From: Thinopyrum elongatum
Lineage: Eukaryota > Streptophyta > Magnoliopsida > Poales > Poaceae
Assembly: GCA_011799875.1 (NCBI GenBank)
Contig: CM022299.1
Span: forward strand, 352,886,526 to 352,950,525
Reading direction: 5' to 3'
DNA length: 64,000 nucleotides
Shown: positions 34,788-47,733 of the stretch, in pieces
How the letters are laid out: each line of letters opens with the position of its first letter
Numbering within the stretch: position 1 is the stretch's first letter
Program-made: the position numbers and the translations under genes
Notes under the pieces: generated by a model
The model's input: the letters and a program-made list of their open reading frames with translations, nothing else
Told to the model about the DNA's origin: nothing
The model's database searches: none

Positions 34788-37265
34788 TGAGGGAGAGGAA
34801 GGAGGGGAGGCGGGAAGGAGGAGGCGGGATGAGGAGGCGGAGGAGGAAGGCGGCGGAGGCTGGGGCGGAGGAGGAGGAGGAGGACGCGAGTAGGAGTGAG
34901 GAGGAGGAGGAGGAGGAGGAGGTAGGAGGAGGAGGAGAGAGGAAGGAGGAGGCGCGGCAGGAGGCGGAGGAGGAGGAGGAGGAGGAGGGGAGGAGGAGGG
35001 GAGGAGGAGAGGAGGAGGAGGCGGAGGAGAGGCGGAAGGAGGGGAGGAGGGGAGAGGATGGAGGCGTGAGGAGGAGGAGGAGGAGGAGGAGGAGGAGGAG
35101 GAGGAGGGAGGAGGAGAGGAGGGGGAGAGGAGGAGGAGGAGGGAGGAGGAGGGAGGAGTGAGGAGGGAGGAGGAGGGGAGGAGGAGGAGGGAGGAGGAGG
35201 GAGGAGGACGGAGGAGGAGGGAGGAGGAGGAGGAGAGGAGGTCGGAGGGAGGAGGAGGGAGGAGGAGGAGGGAGGAGGAGGAGGAGGAGGAGGAGGAGGT
35301 AGGAGGGGAGGAGGAGGGAGGAGGAGGAGAGGAGGAGGAGGAGGAGAGGGAGGAGGAGGAGGAGGGAGGGGAGGAGGATGAGGAGGAGGGGGAGGGGAGG
35401 CGGAGGAGTGGAGGAGGAGGAGGGAGAGGAGGAGGAGGAGGAGGAGAGGGGAGGAGGAGGAAGGAGGAGGAGGAGGAAGGGAGGAGGAGGAGTAGGAGGA
35501 GGAGGAGGAGGAGAGGAGGAGGAGAGGAGGCAGGAGGTAGACGGAGGAGGAGGAGGAGGGAGGAGGAGGAGGAGGAGGGAGGAGGAGGAGGAGGAGGAGG
35601 AGGAGAGGAGGAGAGGAGGAGGAGGAGGAGGAGGAGGAGAGGAGCGAGGAGGAGGGCGGGAGGAGGAGGAGGAGGAGGAGGGAGGAGAGGAGGAGGAGGA
35701 GGCGGAGGAGGAGGAGGAGGAGGAGGAGGAGGAGGAGGCGAGGAGGAGGAGAGGAGGAGGGGGGAGGAGGAGGAGGAGGAGGGGAGGACGGAGGAGGAGG
35801 AGGGGCAGGAGGAGGCGGAGGAGGAGGTGGAGGAGGAGGAGGAGGAGGAGGCGGAGAGGAGGAGGAGAGAGGGGAGGAGGAGGCGGAGGAGGAGGAGGGC
35901 GGAAGGAGGCGGAGGAGGAGGAGGAGGCGGAGGAGGAGGAGGAGAGGAGTAGGCGGAGGAGGAGGAGGAGGAGAGGAGGAGGGGTGAGGAGGAGGAGGAG
36001 GTAGGAGGAGGAGAGGAGGAGGAGGAGGAGGGAGAGGAGGAGTGAGGGGAGGAGGAGGATGGAGGAGGAGGAGGGAGGAGGGAAGGGAGGAGGATGAGGA
36101 GGCGGAGGAGGAGGAGGAGGAGGAGGAGGAGGAGGAGGAGGAGGAGCGGAGGGGAGGAGGAGGAGGAGGAGGGTAAGATGAGGAGTAGGAGGAGGAGCGG
36201 AGGGGAGTCGGAGGAGAGGAGGAGGCGGAGGAGGGAGGAGGAGGAGGAGGAGTGAGGAGGAGGAGGAGGGAGGAGGAGGAGGAGAGGAGGAGAGGAGCGA
36301 TGAGGAGGAGGAGGAGGAGGCAAGGAGGAGGAGGAGGAGGAGGAGGCGGCGGAGGAGGAGGAGGAGGAGGAGGCGGCTGGAGGAGGAGGAGGAGGAGGGG
36401 AGGAGGAGGGGAGGAGAGGAGGAGGGAGGAGGAGGAGGAGGAGGAGGAGGAGGAGGAGGCGGCGGCGGGATGAGGAGGAGGAGGAGGAGGAGTAGGAGGG
36501 AGTAGGAGGAGGAGAGGAGGAGGAGGAGGAGGAGGAGGGGAGGAGGAGGAGGAAGAGTGAGGGAGTGAGGAGGAGGAGGAGGAGGAGGAGGGCAGGAGGA
36601 GGAGGAGGGAGGAGGAGGAGGAGGAGGAGGCGGAGGATGAGGAGGAGGAGGGAGGAGGAGTAGGAGGAGGAGGAGGAGGGGAGGAGGACGGGAGGAGGAG
36701 GAGGAGGCAGCGGAGGAGCGGCGGAGGGAGGAGAGAGGAGGAGGAAGGAGGAGGAGGGGAGGAGGGGAGGAGGAGGAGGAGGGAGGAGGAGGGGAGGAGG
36801 AGGGAGGAGGAGGAGGAGAGGGGAGGGGCGGACGGAGGAGAGGAGGGCAGGGGAGGAGGAGGACGAGGGAGGAGGGCGCGGAGGAGGAGGAGGAGGAGGA
36901 GGAGGAGGAGGGAGGAGGAGGAGGAGGGGGAGGAGAGCGGTAGGAGGAGGAGGCGGAGGCGGAAGAAGGAGGAGGAGGAGGAGGAGGAGGCGGAGGCGGC
37001 GGAGGCGGATGCGGAGTAGGAGGAGGAGGGCGGATGAGGAGGAGGAGTCGGAGGATGAGGAGGAGGCGGGGCGGCGCGGAGGAGGGAGGAGGCGGAGGCA
37101 GGAGATGAGGAGGAGGGGAGGAGGAGGGGGGAGGAGGCGGGGAGGAGGAGGAGGCGAGGAGGCGGAGGCGGAGGATGGAGTAGGAGGAGGAGGCGATGTG
37201 CGGCGGGAGGAGTAGGCGGCGGGCGGAGGATGCAGGCTGCGGCATGAGGATGAGGAGTATGAGGA
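34788..37265. repeat. 2.4-kb GGA/GAG purine tract in CACTA 1
   Basis: Almost purely G and A on the plus strand, built from gga/gag with scattered C or T (cgg, tag). The period of three leaves huge spurious open frames in all directions (Pro/Ser/Leu on minus, Glu/Gly/Arg on plus). The homologous place in CACTA 2 holds short ctt/ttc tracts (61970-62050, 62640-62700). Unit spacing is irregular, and length may be affected by assembly. Confidence 0.9.
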
Positions 37266-37782
37266 GGTGCGGAGGTCGGAGATGTCGATTCATTTAGGCC
37301 GATCTTCGCTGTCTTCTTCGGTCTGCGTCTCTTCTTGATTCGTATGCGTAGTATTCGTCGTCTTCTTCTTCTTCTTCTTCATTTTCTTCTAGGTTAGCTC
37401 CATTTTACTTAAGTATGCTTACTTCTTATAGTCTTGTTCTTCTTCTTCATTTTATTCTTCTTCTTCTAACATCTTGTTTATCATTTTGCAGATTTGATTT
37501 AATTCATGGAAGCTTGCATGGATGGAGTGCTTCTTTTCCATTTGTGCTTTTATTTTGTATCAATGAACTTGCATGGTTGGAACTTGTTATATGGATGGAT
37601 GGATAACGGTGTTGGATGAACAATGTGAAACTTTTGTAATATGTAAGGATGGAACTATATATGTGTTGGTTATGTATGTATATATGATGAAACTAGTGTG
37701 TTGGATATGCTTGTTGTGTATATATGTATATCTGCGAATTGCTGTCAAATTGAATGAATTAAATTAAAAACAGGGCTGTACA
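37266..37782 (+). other. 3' non-coding region of CACTA 1
   Basis: A ctt microsatellite (37360-37400) is followed by sequence matching CACTA 2: 'ttggatatgcttgttgtg' (37701) and 'tcaaattgaatgaatt' (37745). Likely the conserved 3' UTR of the CACTA family. Confidence 0.6.
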
Positions 37783-38110
37783 GGCTCTTTGCCGTCAGCC
37801 AGCGGACGGCAAAGACGTTAGCCTCTTTGCCGTCCGCTGGCTGACGGCAAAGCATGCCGTTAACCCTTAACGGCCCTCACCCCACCTCACTGCCGTCCAC
37901 GATCTTTGTCGTCTGCTGGCCACCAGAGGCGGACGGCACAATACTTTGCCGTCCGTTTCCAGGAAGCGGACGGCAAAGAAGGCCTTTGCTGGCACATGTT
38001 CATCCGGACATTTTGCCTTCTGCTGGCGGACGGCAAAGAGGTTTGCCGTCCGTGATCTATGCCTTTGCCGTCCACCGTGGTGGACGGCAAAGAAGCTGAT
38101 TCCAGTAGTA
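37783..38110. repeat. 3' subterminal repeats and terminus of CACTA 1
   Basis: 'ctttgccgtc' and 'gacggcaaag' motifs in both orientations, ending gattccagtagta. Mirror of the 5' subterminal block at 19722. Confidence 0.85.
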
Positions 38111-38258
38111 GAAGGCGAATAAAAAGGTAAATATTTTTGTGTTTTTCTGAAGATGTTTTAGAAGTGGGGGAGAGGAAAACAAGAGGCAGATGGCAAATAA
38201 TGTAAGTGCAAGAGATGAGAGTTTATGATAGGTACTTGGTAGGCTTGATGTAGAATCT

Positions 38259-38275
38259 CCCCGGCAACGGCGCCA
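38259..38275 (-). other. Primer binding site (tRNA-Asp type) of the Athila-like element
   Basis: On the minus strand TGGCGCCGTTGCCGGGG, exactly complementary to the 3' end of plant tRNA-Asp(GTC). It starts 11 bases after the LTR end at 38287. This fixes the element's minus orientation. Confidence 0.85.
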
Positions 38276-38286
38276 GAAATTCTTCC

Positions 38287-39871
38287 TACTACTTCTTGAG
38301 GTTGCGTGATTTCTCCCTTGAAGAGGAAAGGGTGATGCAGCAAAGTAGAGATAAGTATTTCCCTCAGTTAAGAACCAAGGTATCAATCCAGTAGGAGGCA
38401 CAAGCAAGTCTCCAATATATGCACATGCACAAACTAACAAACACTTGCACACAATGCGAAAAAGGGGTTGTCAATCCCTTCACACGGTCACGAACAAGAG
38501 TGAGATCTAATAGAGATAGGTATAAAAGATAAATAAAAGAGCAAACTAAAGTAAATATAAATAAATTGCAGCAAGGTATTTTTAGGTTTTTTGATTTATA
38601 GATCTGAAAATATATGATGGAAAATAGACCCGGGGACGATAGATTTCACTAGAGGCTTCTCTCTTGAAGAAAACATACGGTGGGTAAACAAATTACTGTT
38701 GAGCAATTGATAGAAAAGCGCATAATTATGAAGACATCTAAGGCAATGATCATGAATATAGGCATCACGTCCGTGACAAGTAGACCAACTCCTTCCTGCA
38801 TCTACTACTATTACTCCACACATCGACCGCTATCCAGCATGCATCTAGTGAATTAAGTTAACAAGAATGGAGTAACGCTTTAAGTAAGATGACATGATGT
38901 AGAGGGATAAACTCAAGCAACATGATATAAACCCCATCTTTTTATCCTTGATGGCAACAATACAATACGTGCCTCGCTACCCCTTCTGTCACTGGGTGAG
39001 GACACCGCAAGATTGAACCCAAAACTAAGCACCTCTCCCATTGCAAGAAAAACCAATCTAGTTGGCCAAACCTAACCGATAGTTCAAAGAAAAATACAAA
39101 GATATCTTAATCATGCATAAAAGAGTTCAGAGAAGACTCAAATAATATTCATATATAATCTGATCATAAATCCACAATTCATCGGATCTCAACAAACGCA
39201 CCGCAAAAGAAGATTACATCGAATAGATCTCCAAGAACATCGAGGAGAACATTGTATTGAAGATCAAAGAGAGAGAAGAAGCCATCTAGCTACTAGCTAT
39301 GGACCCGTAGGTCTGTGGTAAACTAGTCACACATCATCGGAAGGGCAGCAAGGTTGGTGTAGAGGTCCTCCATGACCGAATCCCCCTCCGGCGGAGTGCC
39401 GGAAAAGGGCCCAAGATGGGATCTCACGGGAACAGAGGCTTGCGGCAACGAAAAAGTATTTTTGGTGTGCCCTCTGGCATAGGGGGAATATTTGAGGATT
39501 TGTAGTGCGAAGATTAGGATTAGGAGTTTTCCGAGGGCCCCACAAGCCCTGGGGGTGTGCCCCCCTGGGGCGCGCCCCTACGGCTTGTGGCCTCCTCGTG
39601 GATCTTCTGGCCTCCTCTCCAAGTCTCATGGGTTTCTTCTGGTCAAAGAAAAATCACCGTAAAGTTTTATTCCGTTTGGACTCCGTTTGATATTCCTTTT
39701 CTGTAAAAGTCAAAAATAAGAAAAAAAATAGAAGCTGGCACTCGGCTCTAGGTTAATAAGTTAGTCCCAAAAATAATATAAAATAGCATATTAATGCATA
39801 TAAAACATCCAAAACAGATAATATAATAGCATGGAACAATAAAAAATTATAGATGCGTTGGAGGTGTATCA
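38287..39871 (-). repeat. 5' LTR of the Athila-like Gypsy element
   Basis: About 1585 bp. On the minus strand it starts tgatacacctccaacg and ends gaagtagta just before the primer site. It contains stretches familiar from Triticeae Athila LTRs (a 'cactaggtt..' no-gene body and 'gtagatctattcgatg'-like sequence). It is inserted into the reverse transcriptase region of the minus-strand Copia fragment that starts at 39872. 38111-38258 is the leader next to CACTA 1. Confidence 0.78.
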
Positions 39872-42800
39872 TATACCATATCAGGATGCTTTGGATCTTC
39901 AAAACCAGGTGGTTGAGCTACATAGACTTCCTCTTCAATTTTGCCGTTGAGGAAGGCAGTCTTCACATCCATTTGATACAGAAGGATGTTATTGGGATTA
40001 GCATAGGTTAGCAGTATGCGAATGGCTTCAAGCCTAGCCACAGGAGCAAAGGTTTCATCGAAGTCAAATCCCTCTACTTGTGTGTAACCTTGAGCAACGA
40101 GACGAGATTTGTTTATGACAACTTGACCATGTTCATCTTGTTTGTTGCGATAGATCCATTTGGTGTTAATAATATTGTCTTGCGAGGATCAGGACGTTTG
40201 ACTAGCTCCCGGGCATTGTTGAGCTCAAATTGTTGAAGCTCTTCTTGCATAGCTTGAATCCATTCTGGTTCCATGATGGCTTCATCAACATTCTTGGGTT
40301 CGGATATGGAGACGAAAGCAAAGTGCCCACAGAAGTTTGCTAGTTGCATAGCTCTTGATCGAGTAAGTGGACCAGGTGCATTGATGTTATCAATTATCTT
40401 CTCAATCTGAACTTCATTGGTCACACGAGGATGAACAGGGCGATGACTTTGCTATTGCTGATCATTGTCTTCATCTTCAGCGTTGTCTTCAAGCTCAGCA
40501 TTGTCTTCATGTTGAGTAGGTGCTGGAATGACAACCTCCTCTTCAGCCTGTTCCTCAGTGGGTATGATTTCTCCAGTACCCATTAACTTGATAGATTCAC
40601 TAGGAGAAGCTTCATCTAGCACATTTGGCAAGTGCTCTCTTTGCGAGCCGTTAGTCTCATCGAACCGCACATCCATAGTTTCAACCACTTTATAGTGAAA
40701 GAGGTTGAAGACTTTATAGGTGTGCGAATCCTTTCCGTAGCCAAGCATAAAACCTTCATGTGCTTTCGGTGCAAATTTGGAAGTGTGATGTGGATCTTTG
40801 ATCCAGCACCTAGCACCGAAGACTTTAAAATAACTTGCATTTGGCTCCTTACCAGTTAATAGTTCGTAAGATGTCTTCTTGAAGAATTTATGAAGATATA
40901 CCCTGTTGATGATGTGGCATGCAGTATCAATGGCTTCAGGCCAGAACTTTTGTGGAGTCTTGTACTCATCAAGCATTGTACAAGCCATCTCAATAAGAGT
41001 CCTATTCTTGCGCTCCATGATGCCATTCTACTGAGGAGTGTATGGAGCGGAGAGCTCATGAGTGATGCCTAGAGTATCAAGATAGGTGTCGAGGCCAGTG
41101 TTCTTGAATTCAGTGCCGTTCTCACTCCTGATGTGCTTGATCTTGATGCCATAGTTAGTCATGGCGCGATGGGCAAATCGTCTGAGGACATCCTGCACTT
41201 CAGTCTTGTAGAGAATTATGTGCACCCAAGTATATCTTGAATAACCATCAAAAATTACGAAGCCATAAAGATGTGCATTGGTAGTAAGGGTAGAGTAATG
41301 AGTAGGGCCAAATAAGTCCATGTGTAGCAGCTCGAAGGGATGTGAAGTCGTCATGATTGTCTTCGAGGGATGTTTTGCCCTAGTCATCTTCCCGGCTTCG
41401 CAAGCACCACATAGATGGTCCTTCATGAACTTGACATCCTCGATGCTAATGATATGCTTCTTCTTCACAAGAGTGTGCAAGTTCTTCATGCTCGCATGCC
41501 CTAGCCTTCGATGCCAAAGCCAGCACTCTGAAGCTTTTGCTAGAAGGCATATGACAAGTTGTGGTCATGCGGAGAAATCTACCATATACAGATCACCTCT
41601 TCGATAACCTTCAAAGACTAGAGATTTGTCAGAAGCCATTAGCATAAGACATCGATATTTTCCAAATATCACGATCATGTCAAGATCACAAAGCATTGAG
41701 ACAAACATTAAGTTGTATCCAAGGGATTCAAAAAGCATCACTTTATCCATGTGTTGATCCTTTGAGATAGCAACTCTACCTAGGCCCAATACCTTGCTTT
41801 TACCAGTGTCAGCGAATGTGATATGGCTTTTTGTAGATGGTCGTAGAGTAGAATCCATGAGAAGACTTCGATCACCAGTCATGTGGTTAGTGCATCCACT
41901 ATCCATGATCCATTCAGTAGCTTTTGGAGTGGTAACCTATAGTGCAGTTAGTAGGATATGCTTCACAAAGAGTATTGTGAAGGAGAAACATTTGATGAAC
42001 AAGGATATTACAAAATGTAAGATTCTTGGATGGTAAGATAGGATGTTCATCAACAAATCCATGGACGAAATAAATGGTAAGACCATTTTGGCATATTATC
42101 TTGCGTCCAACAAGATGTTTTAGGTCCCCAGCATTGTCTTCAGAAGTCAATGATATCCGGCTGGAGACCCGGCCCTGCAAGAAAAGTTAATTCTTCTTAA
42201 CCACCCACATCTAAAGGGGTGGCTTCGAAGCAATGAGTCTAAGTGCAGCATTTGAGAATTTTGGCTTTGAAGCCCTAGCAAATAGTTTTGCAGGAGGTGA
42301 ATAGTACTCAAAAGAATATGCAGAAAAGTTCTTTGATTTGTGAACATAGCGGTTCGAAGAAACATGCTCATATTCATGAGTCTGATTGTAGTTTCCCTGC
42401 AAAACATTGGCGTTAGGGTGACCTTGTGAGGTCCTCTGTCTGTATGAAGCCTTTGGTCCATATGAAGCCTTTGGTCTAGGGTTTGTCTTCTTCCTTGGTG
42501 GTGTCATGAGGACATTCACGGGAAGATTCTCAAGACGACTTTTAGGAACCCAGATCTTCTTCATAGGTGGCCCATTCCTGCAGTGAGTTCCAATAAACCT
42601 GGCAAACACTTCACCATTCTGATTCTTGAACAGTTTATAGTTTGAGTCAAATGACTCATCAATGATAATAGGGTTAGCACAAGTGAAGCCAGTTAAGGTG
42701 GACGGATCCACTTAAGGGCCCTTTGCAGCAACCCATGTGGTTTTGGGGTACTGCTCAGGCTTCTAGTAAGAGCCATCAACATTTATTTTCCTCTCGAACC

Positions 42801-42965
42801 CAACATCCTCTTTCCTTGGGTTTTGGTTCAGTATCTGCTTTTTGAGGACATCACATAGTGTTTGATGCCCTTTGAGGCTTTTGTACATGCCTGTTTCAAG
42901 CAATGTCTTCAACCTGGCATTCTCATCAGTAATAGTAGTGGCATCCTCAGAGGAGGGGTTAGTTA
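39872..42965 (-). pseudogene. Broken Copia gag-pol fragment
   Basis: Minus-strand order: gag C-terminus (42990-42700, motif ENARLKTLLE), protease with MDSGCTNHMTGD (41906), GAG-pre-integrase and integrase core (41489-41028, motifs CGACEAGKMTRA, DLFGP, RSENGTEFKN), integrase C-terminal part (41018-40452, MERKNRTLIEMA), then the start of the reverse transcriptase (40041-39872, motif [12 protein letters not shown]). Stops (for example 41028-41030) and frameshifts near 40160 and 42760 break the polyprotein. It is cut left by the Athila LTR at 39871 and right by the Angela LTR at 42966. It resembles the TAR/Tork group, but the clade is tentative. Its LTRs are not in the window. Confidence 0.85.
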
Positions 42966-44711
42966 TGAAGGAAATATGCCCTAGAGGCAATAATAAAGTT
43001 GTTATTTTATATTTCCTTCTTCATGATAAAGGTTTATTATTCATGCTAGAATTGTATTGATCGAAAACTTAAATACATGTGTGAATACATAAAAAAATAC
43101 CGTGTCCCTGGTAAGCCTCTACTAGACTAGCTCATTGATCAAAGATGGTTAAGGTTTCCTAACCATAGACATGTGTTGTCATTTGATAATAGGATCACAT
43201 CATTAGGAGAATGATGTGATGGACAAGACCCATCCGTTAGCTTAGCATATTGATTGTTCAGTTTATTGCTATTGCTTTCTTCATGTCAAGTACATATTCC
43301 TTCGACTATGAGATTATGCAACTCCCGGATACCGAAGGAATACCTTGTGTGCTATCAAACATCACAACGTAACTGGGCGATCATAAAGATGCTCTACAGG
43401 TATCTCCGAAGGTGTTTGTTGAGTTGGCATCGATCGAGATTAGGATTTGTCACTCCGAGTATCGGAGAGGTATCTCTGGGCCCTCTCGGTAATACACATC
43501 ATAAGAAGCCTTGCAAGCAAAGTGGCTAATGAGTTAGTTATGGGATGATGTATTATGGAACGAGTAAAGAGACTTGCCGGTAATGAGATTGAACTAGGTA
43601 TGAAGATACCGACGATCAAATCTCGGGCAAGTAACATACCGATGGACAAAGGGAATTACGTATGTTGTCATAACGGTTCGACCGATAAAGATCTTCGTAG
43701 AATATGTAGGAACCAATATAGGCATCTAGGTTCCGCTATTGGTTATTGACCGGAGAGGTGTCTCGGTCATGTCTACATAGTTCTCGAACCCGTAGGGTCC
43801 TCACGCTTAACGTTCGTTGACGAGTAGTGTTATATGAGTTATATGATTTGGTGACTGAATGTTGTTCAGAGTCTCGGATGAGATCACGAACATGACAAGG
43901 AGTCTCGAAATGGTCGAGAGGTAAAGATTGATATATAGTACGATGGTATTCGGACACCGGAAGTGTTTCGGAGTGTACCGGATAGTCATCGGAGTACCGG
44001 AGGGGGTACCGGACACCCTCGGGAGGATAGTGGGCCTATTGGGCCACAAGAGGGGAGCACACCAGCCCACAAGGGGCTGGCGCACCCCCCATGGCAGCCG
44101 CTCAAGTGGGGGAAAGGAAAGGGGGGGATTCGGCCTCCCCTTCCTTCCCACTTCCCTCTTTCCTTCCCCCCTCCAACAAATATGGCAGGGGGGGCGCGGC
44201 CAAGGGCAGGAGCCCAAGTAGGATTTAGACATACTTGGGGCGCCCCTTGGCCTCTCCCCTCTCCCTCCCACCTATATATATGTGGGAGGGGGTGCCTAGC
44301 ACAACCAGAACAATTGCTTAGCCGTGTGTGGCGCCCCCCTCCACCGTTTACACCCCCGGTCATATTTTCGTAGTGCTTAGGCGAAGCCCTGCGGAGATAG
44401 CTTCACCATCACCGTCACCACGCCATCGTGCTGTCGGAACTCATCCACTACCTCGCCGTCTTGCTGGATCAAGAAGGCGGAGGACATCATCGAGCTGAAC
44501 GTGTGCTGAACGGGGAGGTGTCGTACATTCGGTACTTGATCGGTTGGAGCACGAAGAAGTTCGACTACATCAACCGCGTTATTAAACACTTCTGCTTACG
44601 GTCTATGAGGGTACGTAGACACACTCTCCCCTCTCGGTTCTATGCATCTCCATGGATAGATCTTGCATGTGCGTAGAATTGTTTTTGTTTTCCATGCAAC
44701 GTTTCCCTACA
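42966..44711 (+). repeat. 5' LTR of the Angela-type element
   Basis: 1746 bp, starts tgaaggaaatatgcc (TGAAG in place of the usual TGTTG) and ends tttccctaca. Matches 49960-51241. Confidence 0.92.
44273..44280 (+). promoter_or_regulatory. TATA box in the Angela 5' LTR
   Basis: TATATATA before 'gtgggagggg', in the second half of the LTR, where BARE/Angela promoters lie. Confidence 0.55.
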
Positions 44712-44712
44712 G

Positions 44713-44725
44713 TGGCATCCGAGCC
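44713..44725 (+). other. Primer binding site of the Angela-type element
   Basis: tggcatccgagcc, one base after the LTR end; a diverged form of the tRNA-iMet-complementary TGGTATCAGAGC of Copia elements. Confidence 0.65.
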
Positions 44726-45942
44726 AGGTCTATGTGTAGATGATATGCACGAGTAGAACACAAAGAGTCTTGGGCGGTGATAGTCATACTGCTTACCACC
44801 AACGTCTTATTTTGATTCAGCGGTATTGTGGGATGAAGTGGCCCGGACCAACCTGACATGTCCACGCACATGAGACCGGTTCCACCGACAGACATGCAAC
44901 TAGTTTTGCATAAAGGTGGCTGGCGGGTGTCAGTTTCTCCTACTTTGGTTGAATAGAATTTGACTGCGGCCGGTCCTTGAAGAAGGTTAAAACAGCAAAC
45001 TTGATGAATCAGCATTGTGGTTTTTGCATAGGTAAGAACGGTTCTTGCTAGAAGCATGTAGCAGCCATGTAAAACTTGCAACAACAAAGTAGAGGACGTC
45101 TAACTTGTTTTTGCAGGGCATGTTGTGATGTGATATGGTCAAGATATGATGTGATATATATTGATGTATGAGATGATCATGTTTTGTAATATCGACAACC
45201 GGCAGGAGCCTTAGGGTTGTCTCTTTATTGTATGAAGTGCAAGCGCCATGTAATTGCTTTACTTTGTCACTATGCGTTAGCGATAGTTATAGAAGCATTA
45301 GTTGGCGAGATGACCCCGACGCAACGATGGAGATCAAGGTGTCGAGCCGGTGATGATGGAGATCATGACGATGCTTTGGAGATGGAGATCAAAAGCACAA
45401 GATGATGATGGCCATATCATGTTACATATTTTGATTGCATGTGATGTTTATCCTTTATGCATCTTATTTTGCTTAGAACGGCAGTAGCATTATAAGATGA
45501 TCCCTTCACTAAATTTGAATGTAAAAGTGTTCTCCCCGAGTATGCACCATTGCCAAAGTTCGTCATTTTGACGCACCTCGTGATGATCGGGTGTGATAGA
45601 CTCCACGTTCACATACAACGGGTGTAAGACAGTTTTGCACATGCAGAATACTTGGGTTAAACTTGACGAGCCTAGCATGTACAGACATGGTCTCGGAACA
45701 CTGGAGACTGAAAGGTCGAACGTGAGTCATATAGTAGATATGATCAACATAGAGATGTTCACCATTGATGACTACCCCATCTCACGTGATGATCGGACAT
45801 GGGTTAGTTGATTTGGATCCCGTATCACTTAGATAACTTGAGGGATGTTTATTTAAGTGGGAGTTCATTAGTAATTTGATTAATTGAACTTAATTTATCA
45901 TGAACTTAGTCTAATAGTTTTGCATATATATGTTGTAGATCA
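44726..45942 (+). other. Leader of the Angela-type element
   Basis: Untranslated leader of about 1.2 kb between primer site and gag, as usual for BARE/Angela. No gene seen. Confidence 0.6.
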
Positions 45943-46887
45943 ATGGCCCGAGCTACCGTTCCCCTGAATTTTAATGCGTTCCTAGAGAAAGCTAAGTTGA
46001 AAGATGATGGTAGATACTACATGGACTGGGTCCGTAACTTGAGGATTATCCTCATTGCTGCACAGAAGAATTATGTCCTTGATGCACCGCTGGGTGACAG
46101 GCCTGCTGCAGGAGCTGAAGCAGATGTTATGAACGTCTGGCAAGCTCGATCTGATGACTACTTGATAGTTCAGTGTGCCATGCTTTACGGATTAGAACCG
46201 GGACTTCAAAGACATTTTGAACTTCATGGAGCATATGAGATGTTCCAAGAGTTGACGTTAATATTTCAAGCAAATGCCCGGGTTGAGAGATATGAAGTCT
46301 CCAACAAGTTCTATAGCTACAAGATGGAGGAGAACAGTTCTGTTAGTGAACACATATTCAAAATGTCTGGGTATCATGACCACTTGACTCAGCTGGGAGT
46401 TAACCTTCCAGTTGATAGTGTTATTGACAGAGTTCTTCAATCACAGCCACCAAGCTACAAAGGCTTCGTGATGAACTATAATATGCAAGGGATGAATAAA
46501 ATGATTCCTGAGCTATTTGCAATGCTTAAGGCCGCGGAGGTAGAAATCAAGAAGGAGCATCAAGTGTAGATGGTTAACAAGACCACTAGTTTTAATAAAA
46601 AGGGCAAAGGAAAGAAAGGGAACTTCAATAAGAATGGCAAGCAAGTTGCCACTCCCAGGAAGAAGCCCAAAGCTGGACCCAAGCCTAAAACTGAGTGCTT
46701 CTACTGCAAAGGGAATGGTCACTGGAAGCGGAACTGCCCCAAATACTTGGCGGAGAAGAAGGATGGCAAAGTGAACAACGGTATATTTGATATACATGTT
46801 ATTGATGTGTACCTTACTAATGCTTGTAGCAGCGCCTGGGTATTTGATACTGGTTCGGTTGCTCATATTTGTAACTCGAAACAGTAG
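45943..46887 (+). pseudogene. Angela gag and zinc knuckle, plus start of protease
   Basis: Capsid domain of Copia type (about residues 1-208, starting MARATVPLNFNAFLEK) is open to a TAG at 46567-46569. The frame then resumes with a Lys-rich linker and a CCHC zinc knuckle (CFYCKGNGHWKRNC, about 46700), followed by the protease active-site motif VFDTGSVAHIC (about 46840). A second TAG lies at 46885-46887. Gag packages the element RNA in virus-like particles; this one could not yield the full Gag-Pol. Confidence 0.88.
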
Positions 46888-47733
46888 CTGCGGAATAAAC
46901 GAAGATTGGCTAAGGACGAGGTGACGATGCGCGTCGGAAATGGTTCCAAGGTCGATGTGATCGCCGTCGGCACGCTACCTCTACATCTACCTTCGGGATT
47001 AGTTTTAGACCACAATAATTGTTATTTGGTGCCCGCGTTGAGCATGAACATTATATCTGCATCTTGTTTATTGCGAGACGGTTATTCAATTAAATTGGAG
47101 AATAATGGTTGTTCTATTTATATGAGTAATATCTTTTATGGTCATGCACCCTTGATGAGTGGTCTATTCTTGTTGAATCTCGATTGTAGTGATACACTAT
47201 TCATAATATTGATGCCAAAAGATGCAAAGTTGATAATGATAGTGCAACATACTTGTGGCACTGCCGTTTAGGTCATATTGGTGTAAAACGCATGAAGAAA
47301 CTCCATGCAGATGGACTTTTGGAATCACTTGATTATGAATCATTTGATACTTGCGAACCATGCCTCATGGGCAAGATGACTAAAACTCCGTTCTCCGGAA
47401 CAATGGAGCGAGCTAATGACTTATTGGAAATAATACATACCGATGTATGCGGTCCGATGAGTGTTGAGGCACGCGGCGGGTATCGTTATTTTTTGACCTT
47501 CATAGATGATTTGTGTAGGTATGGGTATATCTACTTGATGAAACACAAGTCTGAAACATTTGAAATGTTCAAAGAATTTTAGAGTGAAGTGGAGAATCAT
47601 CGTAACAAGAAAAATAAAGTTTCTACGATCTGATCGTGGAGGCGAATACTTGAGTTACGAGTTTGGCCTTAATTTAAAACAATGTGAAATTGTTTCACAA
47701 CTCACGCCACCTGGAACACCATAGCGTAATGGT
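46888..47733 (+). pseudogene. Angela protease end and integrase N-terminal half
   Basis: Continues with MRVGNGSKVDV and then, after a frameshift near 47205, the GAG-pre-integrase motif LWHCRLGHIG and the integrase core start with [19 protein letters not shown] stop at 47580-47582 (CAG expected) and a shift near 47625 break the core before LRSDRGGEYLS. A further TAG at 47722-47724 precedes NGVSERRN. Confidence 0.85.

Larger units (their letters stand above)
31964..38110 (+). mobile_element. CACTA element 1 (copy 2 left part plus unique right part)
   Basis: Left terminus CACTACTGGAATC at 31964; right terminus gattccagtagta ending 38110 (last base A where G is expected). The 3-bp flanks are GGA and GAA, one mismatch. 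After the B3 gene come a short 'tagctc...tgacata' array (34515-34680), the GGA tract, and a 3' region (37500-37780) that closely matches the same region of CACTA 2 at 62740-62990. It has no transposase and so is non-autonomous. Confidence 0.82.

Noticed and set aside
34759..37293. Minus-strand open frame of 844 codons and plus-strand frames of 200-260 codons
   Set aside because: They lie in the GGA/GAG tract and encode only Pro/Ser/Leu or Glu/Gly/Arg runs. A period of three removes stops by chance.
38259..38275. Match to tRNA-Asp
   Set aside because: Only the 3' end is matched, in the reverse sense, next to an LTR. It is a primer binding site and not a tRNA gene.
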